In this document: positions 1 through 7,789 of the stretch, piece by piece
Layout: each line of letters starts with the position of its first letter
Numbering within the stretch: the stretch's first letter is position 1
Assembly (NCBI GenBank): GCA_046153995.1
Contig: JBJXEH010000297.1
Coordinates: forward strand, 1-24,889
From: SZUA-430 sp046153995
Lineage (GTDB): Bacteria > Pseudomonadota > Alphaproteobacteria > Micropepsales > Micropepsaceae
DNA: 24,889 nt
Direction of reading: 5' to 3'
Position numbers and translations under genes: made by a program
Notes under the pieces: generated by a model
What the model was told of the DNA's origin: nothing
The model's database searches: none
The model's input: only the letters and a program-made list of their open reading frames with translations

Positions 1-1
1 G

Positions 2-1174
2 ATCGTCGACCGGCAGAACTATCACCTGTTTCAGCCGCTGCTTTATCAGGTCGCGACCGCGTCGCTGTCGCCCGCCGAGATCGCGCAACCGATCCGCAGC
101 ATCTTGCGGACCCAGAAGAACGTACGCGTGCTGCTCGACGAGGTGTCGGGCGTCGATACGGCGGCGAAGACGGTTAGAACCGCGGGCGGGCATGCGCTTG
201 CCTACGATCACCTGATCATCGCGACCGGCGCGCGGCATAGCTATTTCGGTAAGGATCATTGGGAAGCGTTTGCGCCGGGCATCAAGAGCGTGGACGACGC
301 GACGCGGGTGCGCGCGAAGATCTTACTCGCGTTCGAACGGGCGGAGGTCGAGACAGATGCGGCGAAGCGCGAGGCGTTGCTGACGTTTACGATCGTGGGC
401 GGCGGACCGACTGGCGTCGAGATGGCGGGCGCGATCGCTGAGCTTGCGCGGCGCTCGATCGTGAGGGACTTCCGGACCATCGCGCCTTCGAGTTCGCGCA
501 TTCTGTTAATCGAGGCGGGGCCGCGGTTGCTGCCGTCGTTTCCGGAAGACTTGTCGGAGGAGGCCAAGCGGGCGCTCGAAGCGATGGGCGTCGAAGTGAA
601 GCTTGGCGTGGCGGTGACCGACATCTCGGCGGACGGCGTGATGTTGGGTGCGTTGCCAATCGCGACGAAAACGGTGATGTGGGCAGCGGGCGTGCGGGCG
701 TCGCCAGCCGGCGAGTGGCTGAAGGTACCCTGCGACCGGGCGGGCCGCGTGATCGTGGGCCGCGACTTCGCCGTACCCGGCATGAGCGAGGTGTACGTTA
801 TCGGCGACACCGCGGCGTTCACGGGTGAGGACGGCCGGATGCTGCCCGGCGTAGCGCCGGCGGCGAAGCAAGCGGGGCTCTATGCCGGGCGGCTGATCGC
901 AGCGCATGTCATGGGCCGGACGCTGCCGGATGCGTTTCGCTATGCGGACTATGGAAACCTCGCGACGATTGGGCATTCGAAAGCGGTTGCCGACTTCGGC
1001 TTCGCGCGGTTGAAAGGATTGATCGCGTGGGTGCTGTGGTCGATCGTGCACGTCTATTTCTTGATCGGCTTCCGCAACCGGTTTTTCGTCGCGACGGGTT
1101 GGGCGTGGAGCTATCTCACCTATAAGCGTGGCGTCCGGCTGATAACGGGATCGCCGGCGCGCGATGCGCACTAA
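2..1174 (+). CDS. ndh: Type II NADH dehydrogenase (NDH-2), 3' part, start outside window
   Basis: NDH-2 is a single-subunit FAD flavoprotein on the inner face of the cytoplasmic membrane. It passes electrons from NADH to quinone without pumping protons. The reading frame is open from base 2 with no start codon, and its first visible residues (DRQNYHLFQPLLYQVATA) are a family hallmark, so the initial FAD-binding GxGxxG segment lies upstream of the window. The second Rossmann motif (TIVGGGPTGVEMAGAIAEL), which binds NADH, is encoded around 388-445. The C-terminal FAD motif (YVIGDTAAF, then LPGVAPAAKQAG) is at about 799-880. The hydrophobic tail near 1020-1100 (IAWVLWSIVHVYFLIGFRNR) matches the membrane-anchoring end of the family. 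An internal TTG at 104 is not the start, because conserved sequence continues upstream of it. Family assignment is firm; the quinone partner cannot be read from sequence. Confidence 0.95.
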   Translation: MVDRQNYHLFQPLLYQVATASLSPAEIAQPIRSILRTQKNVRVLLDEVSGVDTAAKTVRTAGGHALAYDHLIIATGARHSYFGKDHWEAFAPGIKSVDDATRVRAKILLAFERAEVETDAAKREALLTFTIVGGGPTGVEMAGAIAELARRSIVRDFRTIAPSSSRILLIEAGPRLLPSFPEDLSEEAKRALEAMGVEVKLGVAVTDISADGVMLGALPIATKTVMWAAGVRASPAGEWLKVPCDRAGRVIVGRDFAVPGMSEVYVIGDTAAFTGEDGRMLPGVAPAAKQAGLYAGRLIAAHVMGRTLPDAFRYADYGNLATIGHSKAVADFGFARLKGLIAWVLWSIVHVYFLIGFRNRFFVATGWAWSYLTYKRGVRLITGSPARDAH

Positions 1175-1180
1175 GTGCGC
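1166..1180 (+). other. Perfect inverted repeat around the ndh stop codon
   Basis: GCGCACT and AGTGCGC flank a single A, and the TAA stop lies inside the repeat. It is followed only by GTTTCT, a poor U-tract, so it could be a weak terminator or a chance palindrome in G+C-rich sequence. Confidence 0.35.
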
Positions 1181-1504
1181 GTTTCTAAGTGATCCACCCC
1201 AGTCCCTTAGTTGCCCGCCGCAGCCCTGTTTTCGGCGCGGAAACCTCATGCGACTACTCCGAAAGTGGTAGTCCGATAGGATCGGATTCCTGTGCAGAGC
1301 TGCACGCGGTGCGCGCATGCCGCATGCGATGTATCACGTCATGCGTCATGGTGACCCCGAAATGCATTTTTCCCTATGTTCCATTGCATTTTCGCATTGA
1401 CGCGATTTCTCACGCTGCTAGTTAAGCCGCGCACCTTAATCACTTGGGGCGGCGCTGCTTTCCCTCCTTAGCAAGCGCCCAAAAACACACTGGGGTAGTT
1501 TTCC
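1175..1504. other. 330-bp intergenic region upstream of the OmpA-like gene
   Basis: No convincing coding sequence is seen. The stretch holds three short dyad symmetries close together: TCCGAT-3-ATCGGA at 1272-1286, GTGCAG-2-CTGCAC at 1292-1305, and CGCATGC-1-GCATGCG at 1314-1328. It is more A+T-rich near 1350-1440 than the flanking genes, as expected of a promoter/leader region. It probably carries the control signals and 5' leader of the porin gene. Confidence 0.5.
1397..1424 (+). promoter_or_regulatory. Candidate sigma-70-type promoter for the OmpA-like gene
   Basis: TTGACG at 1397-1402 and TAGTTA at 1419-1424 are separated by 16 bp. This would start transcription about 70 bp before the ATG at 1505. 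It was chosen by eye only, and the spacing is one base below optimum. Confidence 0.35.
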
Positions 1505-2653
1505 ATGAAAGCAAAAGGCATTTTGCTCGCAACCGTTGCTGGCGTCTCCATCGTCGCCGCATCGCAATCGAGCGCACATCAGCGCGGCTGGTATGTCGGT
1601 GTTGAAGCCGGCGTCAACTGGATCGACGACACGTCGGTCATCTTCTCGCGTAACGGCGGCTTTTCCGACGTCATGATCGAGTCGGAGTCTTCGCGTTCGT
1701 CGTGGTGGAGCGGAAGCTCCAGCGGCGATCTCGAATTCGACACCGGCTGGGCGGGCTTCGCCACGGTAGGCTACGGCTTCGAGAAGAACTGGCGTATCGA
1801 GCTTGAGCTCGGCTATCGCGACAACGATGCGACGCTGACCAAAAACAGTTTCGGGTACTGCGGCGGCGACGAAGAGTTGAGCATTGCCGCCCGCGGCTAT
1901 TGCGGCAGCCGTACCCGCACCTATGACGGCGACATGACCGAGTACACGGCCATGATCAACGTCATCTACGACGTGCCGCTGACCGAGAAGCTCGACCTCA
2001 ACATCGGCCTCGGCGCCGGCGTTGACTACGTGCAACTCGATCTGAGCCGCAACGGCCGTACGCTGACGGACGAAAGCGACACACGCTTTGCGTTCCAGGC
2101 GATCGCTGGTCTCACCTACAAGATCACGAAGCGCCTCGATCTCGCGCTGACCTATCGCTACCTGAACGTCAGCGAGCCGGAATTCCAAGCGACCTACAAG
2201 ACGCTGGAACTCGACGACCTGGAGAAGCACACGGTGACGGTCGGTCTGCGTTACGACCTCCATGAGGACGAAGCGCCGTTGGCTCCGCCTCCGCCGCCGC
2301 CACCTTTGCCGCCGGCGGGGCCGCAGCAGTTCATCATCTATTTCGGCTTCGACAAGTGTAACATCTCGCCTGAAGCGGACGGGGTGCTGAACGAGGCGGC
2401 CGCCGCCGCGAAGACGCAAGGTTCGGCGAAGATCCTGGTCGTGGGTCATACGGACACGATGGGCTCGAACGACTACAACCAGCGTCTGTCGGACTGCCGT
2501 TCGGATGCGGCGAAGTCGAACCTCGTGGGCAAGGGTCTCCCGGCCGGTTCGATCTCGGCCTCGGGCCGCGGTGAAGGCGAGCTCATGGTGAAGACGGACG
2601 ACAGCGTGAAGGAACCGCAGAACCGCCGCGCGACGATCGACTTGAACAACTAA
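1505..2653 (+). CDS. OmpA-family outer membrane protein: 8-strand barrel plus peptidoglycan-binding domain
   Basis: A structural porin that tethers the outer membrane to peptidoglycan. Residues 1-24 form a signal peptide ending SSA, with cleavage before HQRGWYVG. Residues about 28-255 alternate in the manner of an OmpA-type beta-barrel (GWYVGVEAGVNW, then WAGFATVGYGFEKNWRIELE). A proline run at about 260-272 links it to the C-terminal OmpA domain. That domain carries the diaminopimelate-binding signature (VVGHTDTMGSNDYNQRLSDCR) and the closing NRRATIDL. C119 and C133 lie in a predicted extracellular loop and could form a disulfide. Two more cysteines lie in the OmpA domain (DKCN and SDCR). 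Only a weak GGGG serves as ribosome-binding site. A hairpin with a T-tract follows the gene, so it is probably monocistronic. The exact porin type and ligand are unknown. Confidence 0.93.
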   Translation: MKAKGILLATVAGVSIVAASQSSAHQRGWYVGVEAGVNWIDDTSVIFSRNGGFSDVMIESESSRSSWWSGSSSGDLEFDTGWAGFATVGYGFEKNWRIELELGYRDNDATLTKNSFGYCGGDEELSIAARGYCGSRTRTYDGDMTEYTAMINVIYDVPLTEKLDLNIGLGAGVDYVQLDLSRNGRTLTDESDTRFAFQAIAGLTYKITKRLDLALTYRYLNVSEPEFQATYKTLELDDLEKHTVTVGLRYDLHEDEAPLAPPPPPPPLPPAGPQQFIIYFGFDKCNISPEADGVLNEAAAAAKTQGSAKILVVGHTDTMGSNDYNQRLSDCRSDAAKSNLVGKGLPAGSISASGRGEGELMVKTDDSVKEPQNRRATIDLNN

Positions 2654-2680
2654 TCGGCTGCGTATTAGCCGGTTAAGTGA

Positions 2681-2713
2681 GGGCGGGGCCGAAAGGTCCC
2701 GCCCTTTTCTTTT
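2681..2713 (+). terminator. Rho-independent terminator after the OmpA-like gene
   Basis: A 10-bp stem (GGGCGGGGCC with GGTCCCGCCC, one G-U pair) is closed by a GAAA tetraloop and followed by TTTTCTTTT. It lies 27 bp past the stop codon. Confidence 0.9.
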
Positions 2714-2758
2714 CGTCTGCGCGGACCGATCATGGTTTGAGACTCAAGGATCGGCGCC

Positions 2759-3988
2759 ATGACAACCCTCTTCCGCAATCTACGTTTGCTCGATCCGCGC
2801 TTCGATGAGGCGCGGGGCGGGTATGAGGTGCTTGTCGAAAGCGATAAGATCAGGGAGGTTTCGGACAAGCCGATCAAGGCCGCTGCCGCGCACGTCGTCG
2901 ATTGCCGTGGCGGCACGTTGATGCCGGGGCTGATCGATTGTCATGTGCACGTCTATCTCGTGGAGCTTGGGCTTGCGCGGCTGGAGGCTATGCCGCTGAC
3001 GTTGCTGACCGCGAAGGCGTCGAAGTTGATGCGCGATATGCTGGATCGCGGCTTCACGACCGTGCGCGATACCGGCGGGGCAGATTGGGGGATCAAGGAG
3101 GCGGTGGAGACTGGTGTCCTGCCGGGGCCGCGGATGTTCATCTCGGGCCGGCCGATTTCGATGACGGGCGGGCACGGGGACTCGCGGCGGCGCACGGCGG
3201 GCGACGAGCCTTGCAAGTGCTGCAATGCGCTGTCGTTCGTGTTGGAGACCGCCGACGGTGCCGACGGCGTACGCAAGGCGGTGCGCGAGCAGATGCGTCA
3301 GGGGGCCGATCAGATCAAGATTTTCGTGTCGGGCGGCGTCGCCTCGCCTTGGGATCCGCTTGACAGTCTGCAGTATTCGCCGGCGGAGATTTCGGCGGCG
3401 GTCGAGGAAGCGCACAACTTCGGGCGCTATGTGCTGGCGCATGCCTATACGCCGGAGGCGATCACGCGGGCGGTGACGGCGGGCGTGCGCACGATCGAGC
3501 ATGGCAACTTGATCGACGATAAGGCCGCGAAGCTGATGGCGGATCGCGGGGCGTTGATGGTCGCGAACCTTGTCGCTTACTACGCGATGAAGGAGCGCGG
3601 GCGGTCGTTCGGCATGTCGGCGGACCAACTCGCCAAGAACGAACTCGTTATCGACGGCGGCTTGCGCTCGCTCGAGATCGCCAAGCGCGCGGGCGTGCCG
3701 GTCGCTTACGGCAGCGACTTGCTAGGGCAGCTGCAGGTGGATCAATCGCGCGAGTTTCTGTTTCGCGCGGAGGTGCTGTCGCCGATCGAAATCATCCGGC
3801 AGGCGACGCTTGTCGGCGCCGATGTTGTTCGGATGACGGGGAAGTTGGGCGTCGTGGAGCCCGGAGCGTTCGCCGACTTGATCGTCGTAGATGGCGATCC
3901 GCTGAAGGACCTGGGGCTATTCCAAGATCAGGGCGCGCATTTGAGCGCGATCATGAAAGGCGGCGTGTTTCACAAGAACCGACTCTGA
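2759..3988 (+). CDS. Metal-dependent amidohydrolase, Xaa-Pro/Xaa-Arg dipeptidase-like
   Basis: A 409-residue cytoplasmic amidohydrolase-superfamily enzyme with a TIM-barrel fold. Expected metal ligands are present: H62 and H64 in DCHVH, K187 (QIKIF, the lysine usually carboxylated to bridge two metals), H228 (LAHAY), H248 (TIEHGN) and D320 (YGSD). The C-terminal sandwich segment (GVVEPGAFADLIVVDGDPL) is typical. The overall pattern is closest to the prolidase/imidazolonepropionase-like group, in which characterised members cleave Xaa-Arg or Xaa-Lys dipeptides; the substrate here is inferred only. A CKCC cluster (C152, C154, C155) after an arginine-rich loop is unusual for a cytoplasmic barrel and might be redox- or metal-sensitive. 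AAGGA at 2746-2750, 8 nt before the ATG, supports the start. The gene stands alone after the porin terminator, and no signal peptide is seen. Confidence 0.88.
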   Translation: MTTLFRNLRLLDPRFDEARGGYEVLVESDKIREVSDKPIKAAAAHVVDCRGGTLMPGLIDCHVHVYLVELGLARLEAMPLTLLTAKASKLMRDMLDRGFTTVRDTGGADWGIKEAVETGVLPGPRMFISGRPISMTGGHGDSRRRTAGDEPCKCCNALSFVLETADGADGVRKAVREQMRQGADQIKIFVSGGVASPWDPLDSLQYSPAEISAAVEEAHNFGRYVLAHAYTPEAITRAVTAGVRTIEHGNLIDDKAAKLMADRGALMVANLVAYYAMKERGRSFGMSADQLAKNELVIDGGLRSLEIAKRAGVPVAYGSDLLGQLQVDQSREFLFRAEVLSPIEIIRQATLVGADVVRMTGKLGVVEPGAFADLIVVDGDPLKDLGLFQDQGAHLSAIMKGGVFHKNRL

Positions 3989-4070
3989 GTTGCGTCGTGC
4001 GCGCGAACTCGGCTGTTGAGCGCGCATTGTTGTGATGTGCGCCGCGCGCGCGTCGTGATACGTCAGTCTC

Positions 4071-4478
4071 ATGCTGCGCCCCCTCGCGGTTCTTTTGGTT
4101 GCCATCATGTGCGCCGGTTGTGCCGGTGTGGCTGCGCCTGCGTGCGGCTTGGGCCAAGCGATGGTGGAGACTCAGCTCTACTTCGGGATGAGCAAGCCTT
4201 CCGGCGCGCTGGTCAGCGAGCGGGAGTGGCAGGCTTTCGTTGCCGCCGAGATCACGCCGAAGTTTCCCGAAGGGTTCAGCGTACTCGACGGCGCGGGCTT
4301 CTGGCGCGACGCGAAGACCCAGAAGACGATCTCGGAGAAGAGCAAAGTCGTCGTGCGCATGCATGCGGCAGGCTCCGGCGCGAATGCCGAGATCGGCGCG
4401 ATCGTGACGGCGTACAAAACGCAATTTCAACAGGACGCGGTGATGCGGGTCGATCGGCCCGTGTGCGCGCAGTTCTAG
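4071..4478 (+). CDS. DUF3574 family exported protein
   Basis: A 135-residue protein with an N-terminal hydrophobic export signal (residues about 1-20) and a conserved core typical of DUF3574: WQAFVAAEITPKFPEGFSV, then FWRD and EKSKVVVRM. Function of the family is unknown to me. The sequence before C17 (IMCAGC) is a poor lipobox because position -3 is Cys instead of Leu, so lipidation is uncertain; Sec cleavage near VAAPA is the alternative. C14, C17, C25 and C132 give several possible disulfides. No clear ribosome-binding site precedes the ATG. Its stop codon overlaps the AGGAG of the next gene, which implies translational coupling with the TraB/GumN-like membrane protein and a shared envelope role. 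Confidence 0.8.
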   Translation: MLRPLAVLLVAIMCAGCAGVAAPACGLGQAMVETQLYFGMSKPSGALVSEREWQAFVAAEITPKFPEGFSVLDGAGFWRDAKTQKTISEKSKVVVRMHAAGSGANAEIGAIVTAYKTQFQQDAVMRVDRPVCAQF

Positions 4479-4488
4479 GAGCCGCCCC

Positions 4489-5811
4489 ATGGACATCACC
4501 TATCGCCGCAGTTCGCTTCTGGTGTTCTTCGCCGGGGTCGCCAACCTTTATCTCGTCGCGTTTGCGATGGACGGGTTCGTGTCGGTGGCGGACGAGCTGT
4601 GGGCGATGGTGGCAGGGTCGAGCCCGTTGTCGAACCTGCGCCAGCAGCTGGCGGTATTTGTCGTTCTCTCTTCGCTGATCATGGCGTTCGTTGTTGCGTT
4701 GGTGCCGCATCTGCCGAAGACGGTGTTCTTGCCGCTCGTCGGTGCCGCAATCTGGCTGGCCCTTGGCGGGCCGCCGTTCGGCTCGCTTGCAAAGAGCGGC
4801 GACGGCGCGGGGTTGTTCTTGGCGCTATGTCAGTCGGCGCTTTCGATGGCTGCGTTCTTCATCATTCATGTGCGCACGGGAAGTCCGTTCTTGAGCGCGA
4901 GCGCCCTACCCCATTTGAACCACGTGTTTTTGCGCATCGCGTTCGCTTCGATCTTGACGCTGATCGTTGGCCTCGCCGGTATCGTGGCCGGTGGTATTTG
5001 GACCGCGGTGACGTTCGCCGAACAGGAGACAAAGGGCTACATCCAATTCACCTGGGACGACATTCGCGCGCGCGCCGTGGTCATGCGCAAGGACAATAAG
5101 GTCGTGCAGCTGATCGCGACGGCACATATCGCGGAGCGGCAGTTCTACGAGCGCGCATACGCCAAGATTCCGCCCAACGCGGTCGTGCTCGCCGAAGGGA
5201 TCACCGACAACAAGGGCGTGCTCGCGCGCGAGGCGGCGCGGCCCGACGAGGTCGCGAAGTCGATGGGGCTCGACTCGCAGCTCGTGTTCGAGGAAATGCT
5301 GGCCGCCGGCGAAACGGTCGCCGTGGACCCGAAACCCGGCTCTCCAAAGGGCAAACCCGCGGCGAAGACGAAGCCCGACGTCGTGCGGGCGGACATGGAT
5401 GTGTCGGAACTCTCGCCCGCGACACTCAGGTGTCTGCGCGCCGATCTTGCGGCGAAGATGGACACCGGCGAGGTGCTGGCGAAGGACGGCGGCGTGCCCG
5501 CCTGTTCGCCGAAAGACCTTGAGATTTTCTGGGACGAGATCTTGACGAAGCGCAACGCCTATCTGATGGCAACGTTCGACAAGCTCGCGGCGAAGTACGA
5601 TATGTTCGTCGTGCCGTGGGGGGCGATGCACATGCCGGAGCTCGAGAAAGAGTTCATCGCGCGGGGTTACCGGATCGAGTCGGCGGAGATGCTGACGCTT
5701 GCGAAGTACCAGACGGTGGCGGGCCACGTGTTCGGCGGGCTTGCCGCGTTCCGGCTGCTCGGACCCGGCAATCGGCCTTACCAGATGCGGACCTACCCGG
5801 GCTCGCGTTAG
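4489..5811 (+). CDS. Membrane protein with C-terminal TraB/GumN-like domain
   Basis: A 440-residue protein in two parts. Residues about 8-176 contain roughly five hydrophobic segments (near 10-30, 52-72, 78-95, 105-127 and 145-176). Residues about 190-425 resemble the TraB/GumN (Tiki/EreA-like) putative metalloprotease fold: LIATAHI with H213, VVLAEG with E236, KRNAYLM with R355 and N356, and VPWGAMHMPELEKEF with H381, followed by ARGYRI. These correspond to the GxxH, E, RN and GxGH-type signatures of the family, although the first glycine is replaced by T and A. A Pro/Lys-rich insert (about 281-298) interrupts the domain. AGGAG at 4477-4481, 7 nt before the ATG, supports the start and couples it to the DUF3574 gene. 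The assignment is motif-based; a catalytic role is not shown. Confidence 0.7.
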   Translation: MDITYRRSSLLVFFAGVANLYLVAFAMDGFVSVADELWAMVAGSSPLSNLRQQLAVFVVLSSLIMAFVVALVPHLPKTVFLPLVGAAIWLALGGPPFGSLAKSGDGAGLFLALCQSALSMAAFFIIHVRTGSPFLSASALPHLNHVFLRIAFASILTLIVGLAGIVAGGIWTAVTFAEQETKGYIQFTWDDIRARAVVMRKDNKVVQLIATAHIAERQFYERAYAKIPPNAVVLAEGITDNKGVLAREAARPDEVAKSMGLDSQLVFEEMLAAGETVAVDPKPGSPKGKPAAKTKPDVVRADMDVSELSPATLRCLRADLAAKMDTGEVLAKDGGVPACSPKDLEIFWDEILTKRNAYLMATFDKLAAKYDMFVVPWGAMHMPELEKEFIARGYRIESAEMLTLAKYQTVAGHVFGGLAAFRLLGPGNRPYQMRTYPGSR

Positions 5812-5816
5812 CGAGC
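5801..5816. other. Hairpin containing the overlapping stop codons of two convergent genes
   Basis: GCTCGC-GTTA-GCGAGC is a perfect 6-bp stem with a 4-nt loop. The loop sequence TTAG contains TAG of the plus-strand gene (5809-5811) and, read on the minus strand, TAA of uup (5810-5808). No T-tract follows on either strand, so it is at most a weak bidirectional terminator. Confidence 0.5.
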
Positions 5817-7613
5817 CAGTTCTTCACGCAGCATCTCGAGCTCCAGCCAGCGTTCTTCGCTGGCTGCGAGTTTGGCCTGCAGCTCTGCAAGCTTTGCGGT
5901 GGCGGCTGTGAAGCCCTTCGGATCGCGTTCGTAAAAGCCGCTGCCGGAGAGGCGTTCGTGCAGCGCGTGGATGTCGCGCTCCAATGCCGTGATTTCGCCC
6001 GGCAACGTCTCTAGCGCGTGTTTGTCTTTGAAGGTGAGTTTGCGCCGCTCCGCTGCCGCGCGTGGAACGGGTGCCGAGACTTTAGCAGCCTTTGCCTCGG
6101 GCTCACGCGCCTTCGCCGCGACGCCGCTGCCGCGCTGGGCAACCATGTCGCTGTAGCCGCCGGCGTATTCGACGAAGCGGCCTGCGCCTTCGGCCATCAA
6201 CACGCTTGTCGCGACGCGGTCCAGGAAGTCGCGGTCGTGGCTGACCACGATCACCGTTCCCGGATAATCGCCGAGCATCTCCTGCAGCAAGTCCAGCGTC
6301 TCGAGGTCAAGATCGTTCGTCGGCTCGTCGAGCACCAGTAAGTTCGACGGCGCGGCGAGCGCCTTAGCCAGCACCAGCCGTCCGCGTTCGCCGCCAGACA
6401 GCACGCGCAGCGGCGTGCGCGCTTGGTCGGGCGTGAACAAAAAGTCCTTCATGTAGGATGCGTAGTGCCGCGTCGTGCCGCCGACGCTCAACGTCTCGCC
6501 ATGCCCGCCGGTCAGGAAGTCCTTCACGGTGACGCCGCCGTCGAGCGTTTCGCGCCGCTGGTCCAGCACATGCATCTGCACGTTCGCACCCAGTTTCGCC
6601 GTCCCTGCATCCGGCGCCATTCGTCCCGTAAGCACGTTGATCAGCGTGGTCTTGCCCGCGCCGTTCGGCCCGACGATGCCGATGCGGTCGCCGCGCATGA
6701 TGCGGACCGAAACGTCGCTCACGACGTTCAGATCGCCAAACGCCTTCGAGGCGTTCTTGGCCTCGATGACCACCGCGCCGGAGGTCTCGCCTTCGGTCGC
6801 GGCGAGTTTGACTGCGCCGGTCGCGCGCCGGGCTTCGCGCCGCTCAGTGCGCATACCCGCGAGCCTTGCCATGCGTCCGACGTTGCGTTTGCGCCGCGCG
6901 GTTACGCCGTAGCGGACCCAGTGTTCCTCCATGACGATGCGGCGGTCGAGTTTGTGAGCCTCAAGCTCCTCCTGCTCCAGCACCGTGTCGCGCCAGGATT
7001 CGAACGCGCCGAAGCCTTGTTCGAGCCGTCGCGTTTGGCCTCGGTCGAGCCACACCGTTGCGCGCGACAAGCGTTCGAGGAAACGCCGGTCGTGGCTGAT
7101 CAACACCATCGCCGATTTCAGGGCGTTGAGTTCGCTCTCGAGCCATTCAATCGCGGGCAGGTCCAGGTGGTTCGTCGGTTCGTCGAGCAGCAGAATATCG
7201 GGCGATGGCGCGAGCACGCGCGCGAGTGCGGCGCGGCGCGCCTCGCCACCGGACAGACGATCCGTTGCCTCCGCGCCGGTCAGACCCAGACAGTCGAGCA
7301 GATATTGCGCGCGGTAATGATCGTCACCCGGCGCCATACCCGCCTCGACGAAGGCGAGCGTTGTGGCGAACCCCGAGAGATCGGGCTCTTGCGGCAAATA
7401 GCGCACGGTCGCCGATGGCGCCGCCGCACGCGTGCCGCGATCGGCCTCGACGAGGCCACCCGCGATCTTGAGCAACGTCGACTTGCCCGAGCCGTTGCGG
7501 CCGACGAGACAAATGCGCTCGCCCTCAGACACAATAAGCTCCGCGCCCTCGAGCAGCGGCGCGCCGCCGAAGGTCAGGTGGATGTCCTGCAGTTGGAGAA
7601 GGGGGGCAGCCAT
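5808..7613 (-). CDS. uup: ABC-F family ATPase Uup
   Basis: A 601-residue soluble protein with two ABC ATPase domains and no membrane segments. ABC-F proteins act on ribosomes or nucleic acid rather than in transport; E. coli Uup binds branched DNA and affects precise excision and ribosome function. Domain 1 has Walker A at 38-46 (GRNGSGKST), LSGGE at 120-124 and LLLDEPTNHLD at 141-151. Domain 2 has GPNGAGKTT at 315-323, LSGGER at 405-410 and LDEPTNDLD at 428-436. The interdomain linker around 229-256 (HWVRYGVTARRKRNVGRM) is Uup-like, and the tail from about 535 is a charged coiled coil, the feature that separates Uup from other ABC-F subfamilies. The ATG start has only a weak upstream GGTGAGA. 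It is divergent from the M13 peptidase gene. Confidence 0.95.
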   Translation of the reverse strand: MAAPLLQLQDIHLTFGGAPLLEGAELIVSEGERICLVGRNGSGKSTLLKIAGGLVEADRGTRAAAPSATVRYLPQEPDLSGFATTLAFVEAGMAPGDDHYRAQYLLDCLGLTGAEATDRLSGGEARRAALARVLAPSPDILLLDEPTNHLDLPAIEWLESELNALKSAMVLISHDRRFLERLSRATVWLDRGQTRRLEQGFGAFESWRDTVLEQEELEAHKLDRRIVMEEHWVRYGVTARRKRNVGRMARLAGMRTERREARRATGAVKLAATEGETSGAVVIEAKNASKAFGDLNVVSDVSVRIMRGDRIGIVGPNGAGKTTLINVLTGRMAPDAGTAKLGANVQMHVLDQRRETLDGGVTVKDFLTGGHGETLSVGGTTRHYASYMKDFLFTPDQARTPLRVLSGGERGRLVLAKALAAPSNLLVLDEPTNDLDLETLDLLQEMLGDYPGTVIVVSHDRDFLDRVATSVLMAEGAGRFVEYAGGYSDMVAQRGSGVAAKAREPEAKAAKVSAPVPRAAAERRKLTFKDKHALETLPGEITALERDIHALHERLSGSGFYERDPKGFTAATAKLAELQAKLAASEERWLELEMLREELAR

Positions 7614-7702
7614 GGGGTGCGGGTTGTCTCACCGATGTGCAGCGAATGAAAGGGCGTAGGCCCAGCTGTTCCTTAAGATCACGGGCTATTTCCCCCTTCG
7701 CG

Positions 7703-7724
7703 CGAGTTCGCCCTCTCGAACTCG
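7703..7724. other. 8-bp inverted repeat in the uup / M13 peptidase divergent region
   Basis: CGAGTTCG and CGAACTCG are separated by CCCTCT. The site lies in the 176-bp region between the two divergent starts, so it may be an operator or a leader hairpin. No regulator can be assigned. Confidence 0.4.
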
Positions 7725-7789
7725 TGACGTGACCGGTGCTAGAGCATGGGCCACGACATCAAGAACAAAACCTCGAGGGGACGCTTCAC

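Noticed and set aside
104..106. TTG at 104 as start of the NADH dehydrogenase
   Set aside because: Conserved NDH-2 sequence is encoded in frame upstream of it to the window edge.
1189..1425. Small open frame in the ndh-porin gap
   Set aside because: It has no ribosome-binding site, an odd Cys/His/Met-rich composition, and overlaps the dyads and the candidate promoter.
1436..2449. Minus-strand open frame opposite the OmpA-like gene
   Set aside because: The product is Arg-rich and repetitive, while the plus strand encodes a complete barrel and OmpA domain.
4071..4130. Lipoprotein signal on the DUF3574 protein
   Set aside because: The residue at -3 from C17 is Cys rather than Leu/Val/Ile, so the lipobox is too poor to claim lipidation.
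6423..7649. Long plus-strand open frame opposite uup
   Set aside because: It mirrors the conserved ABC-F gene and gives a low-complexity Arg/His/Val-rich product with no domain, so it is a shadow.
7736..7789. Upstream in-frame extension of the M13 peptidase
   Set aside because: It would place a polar stretch before the export signal, whereas GAGGGG sits correctly for the ATG at 7790.
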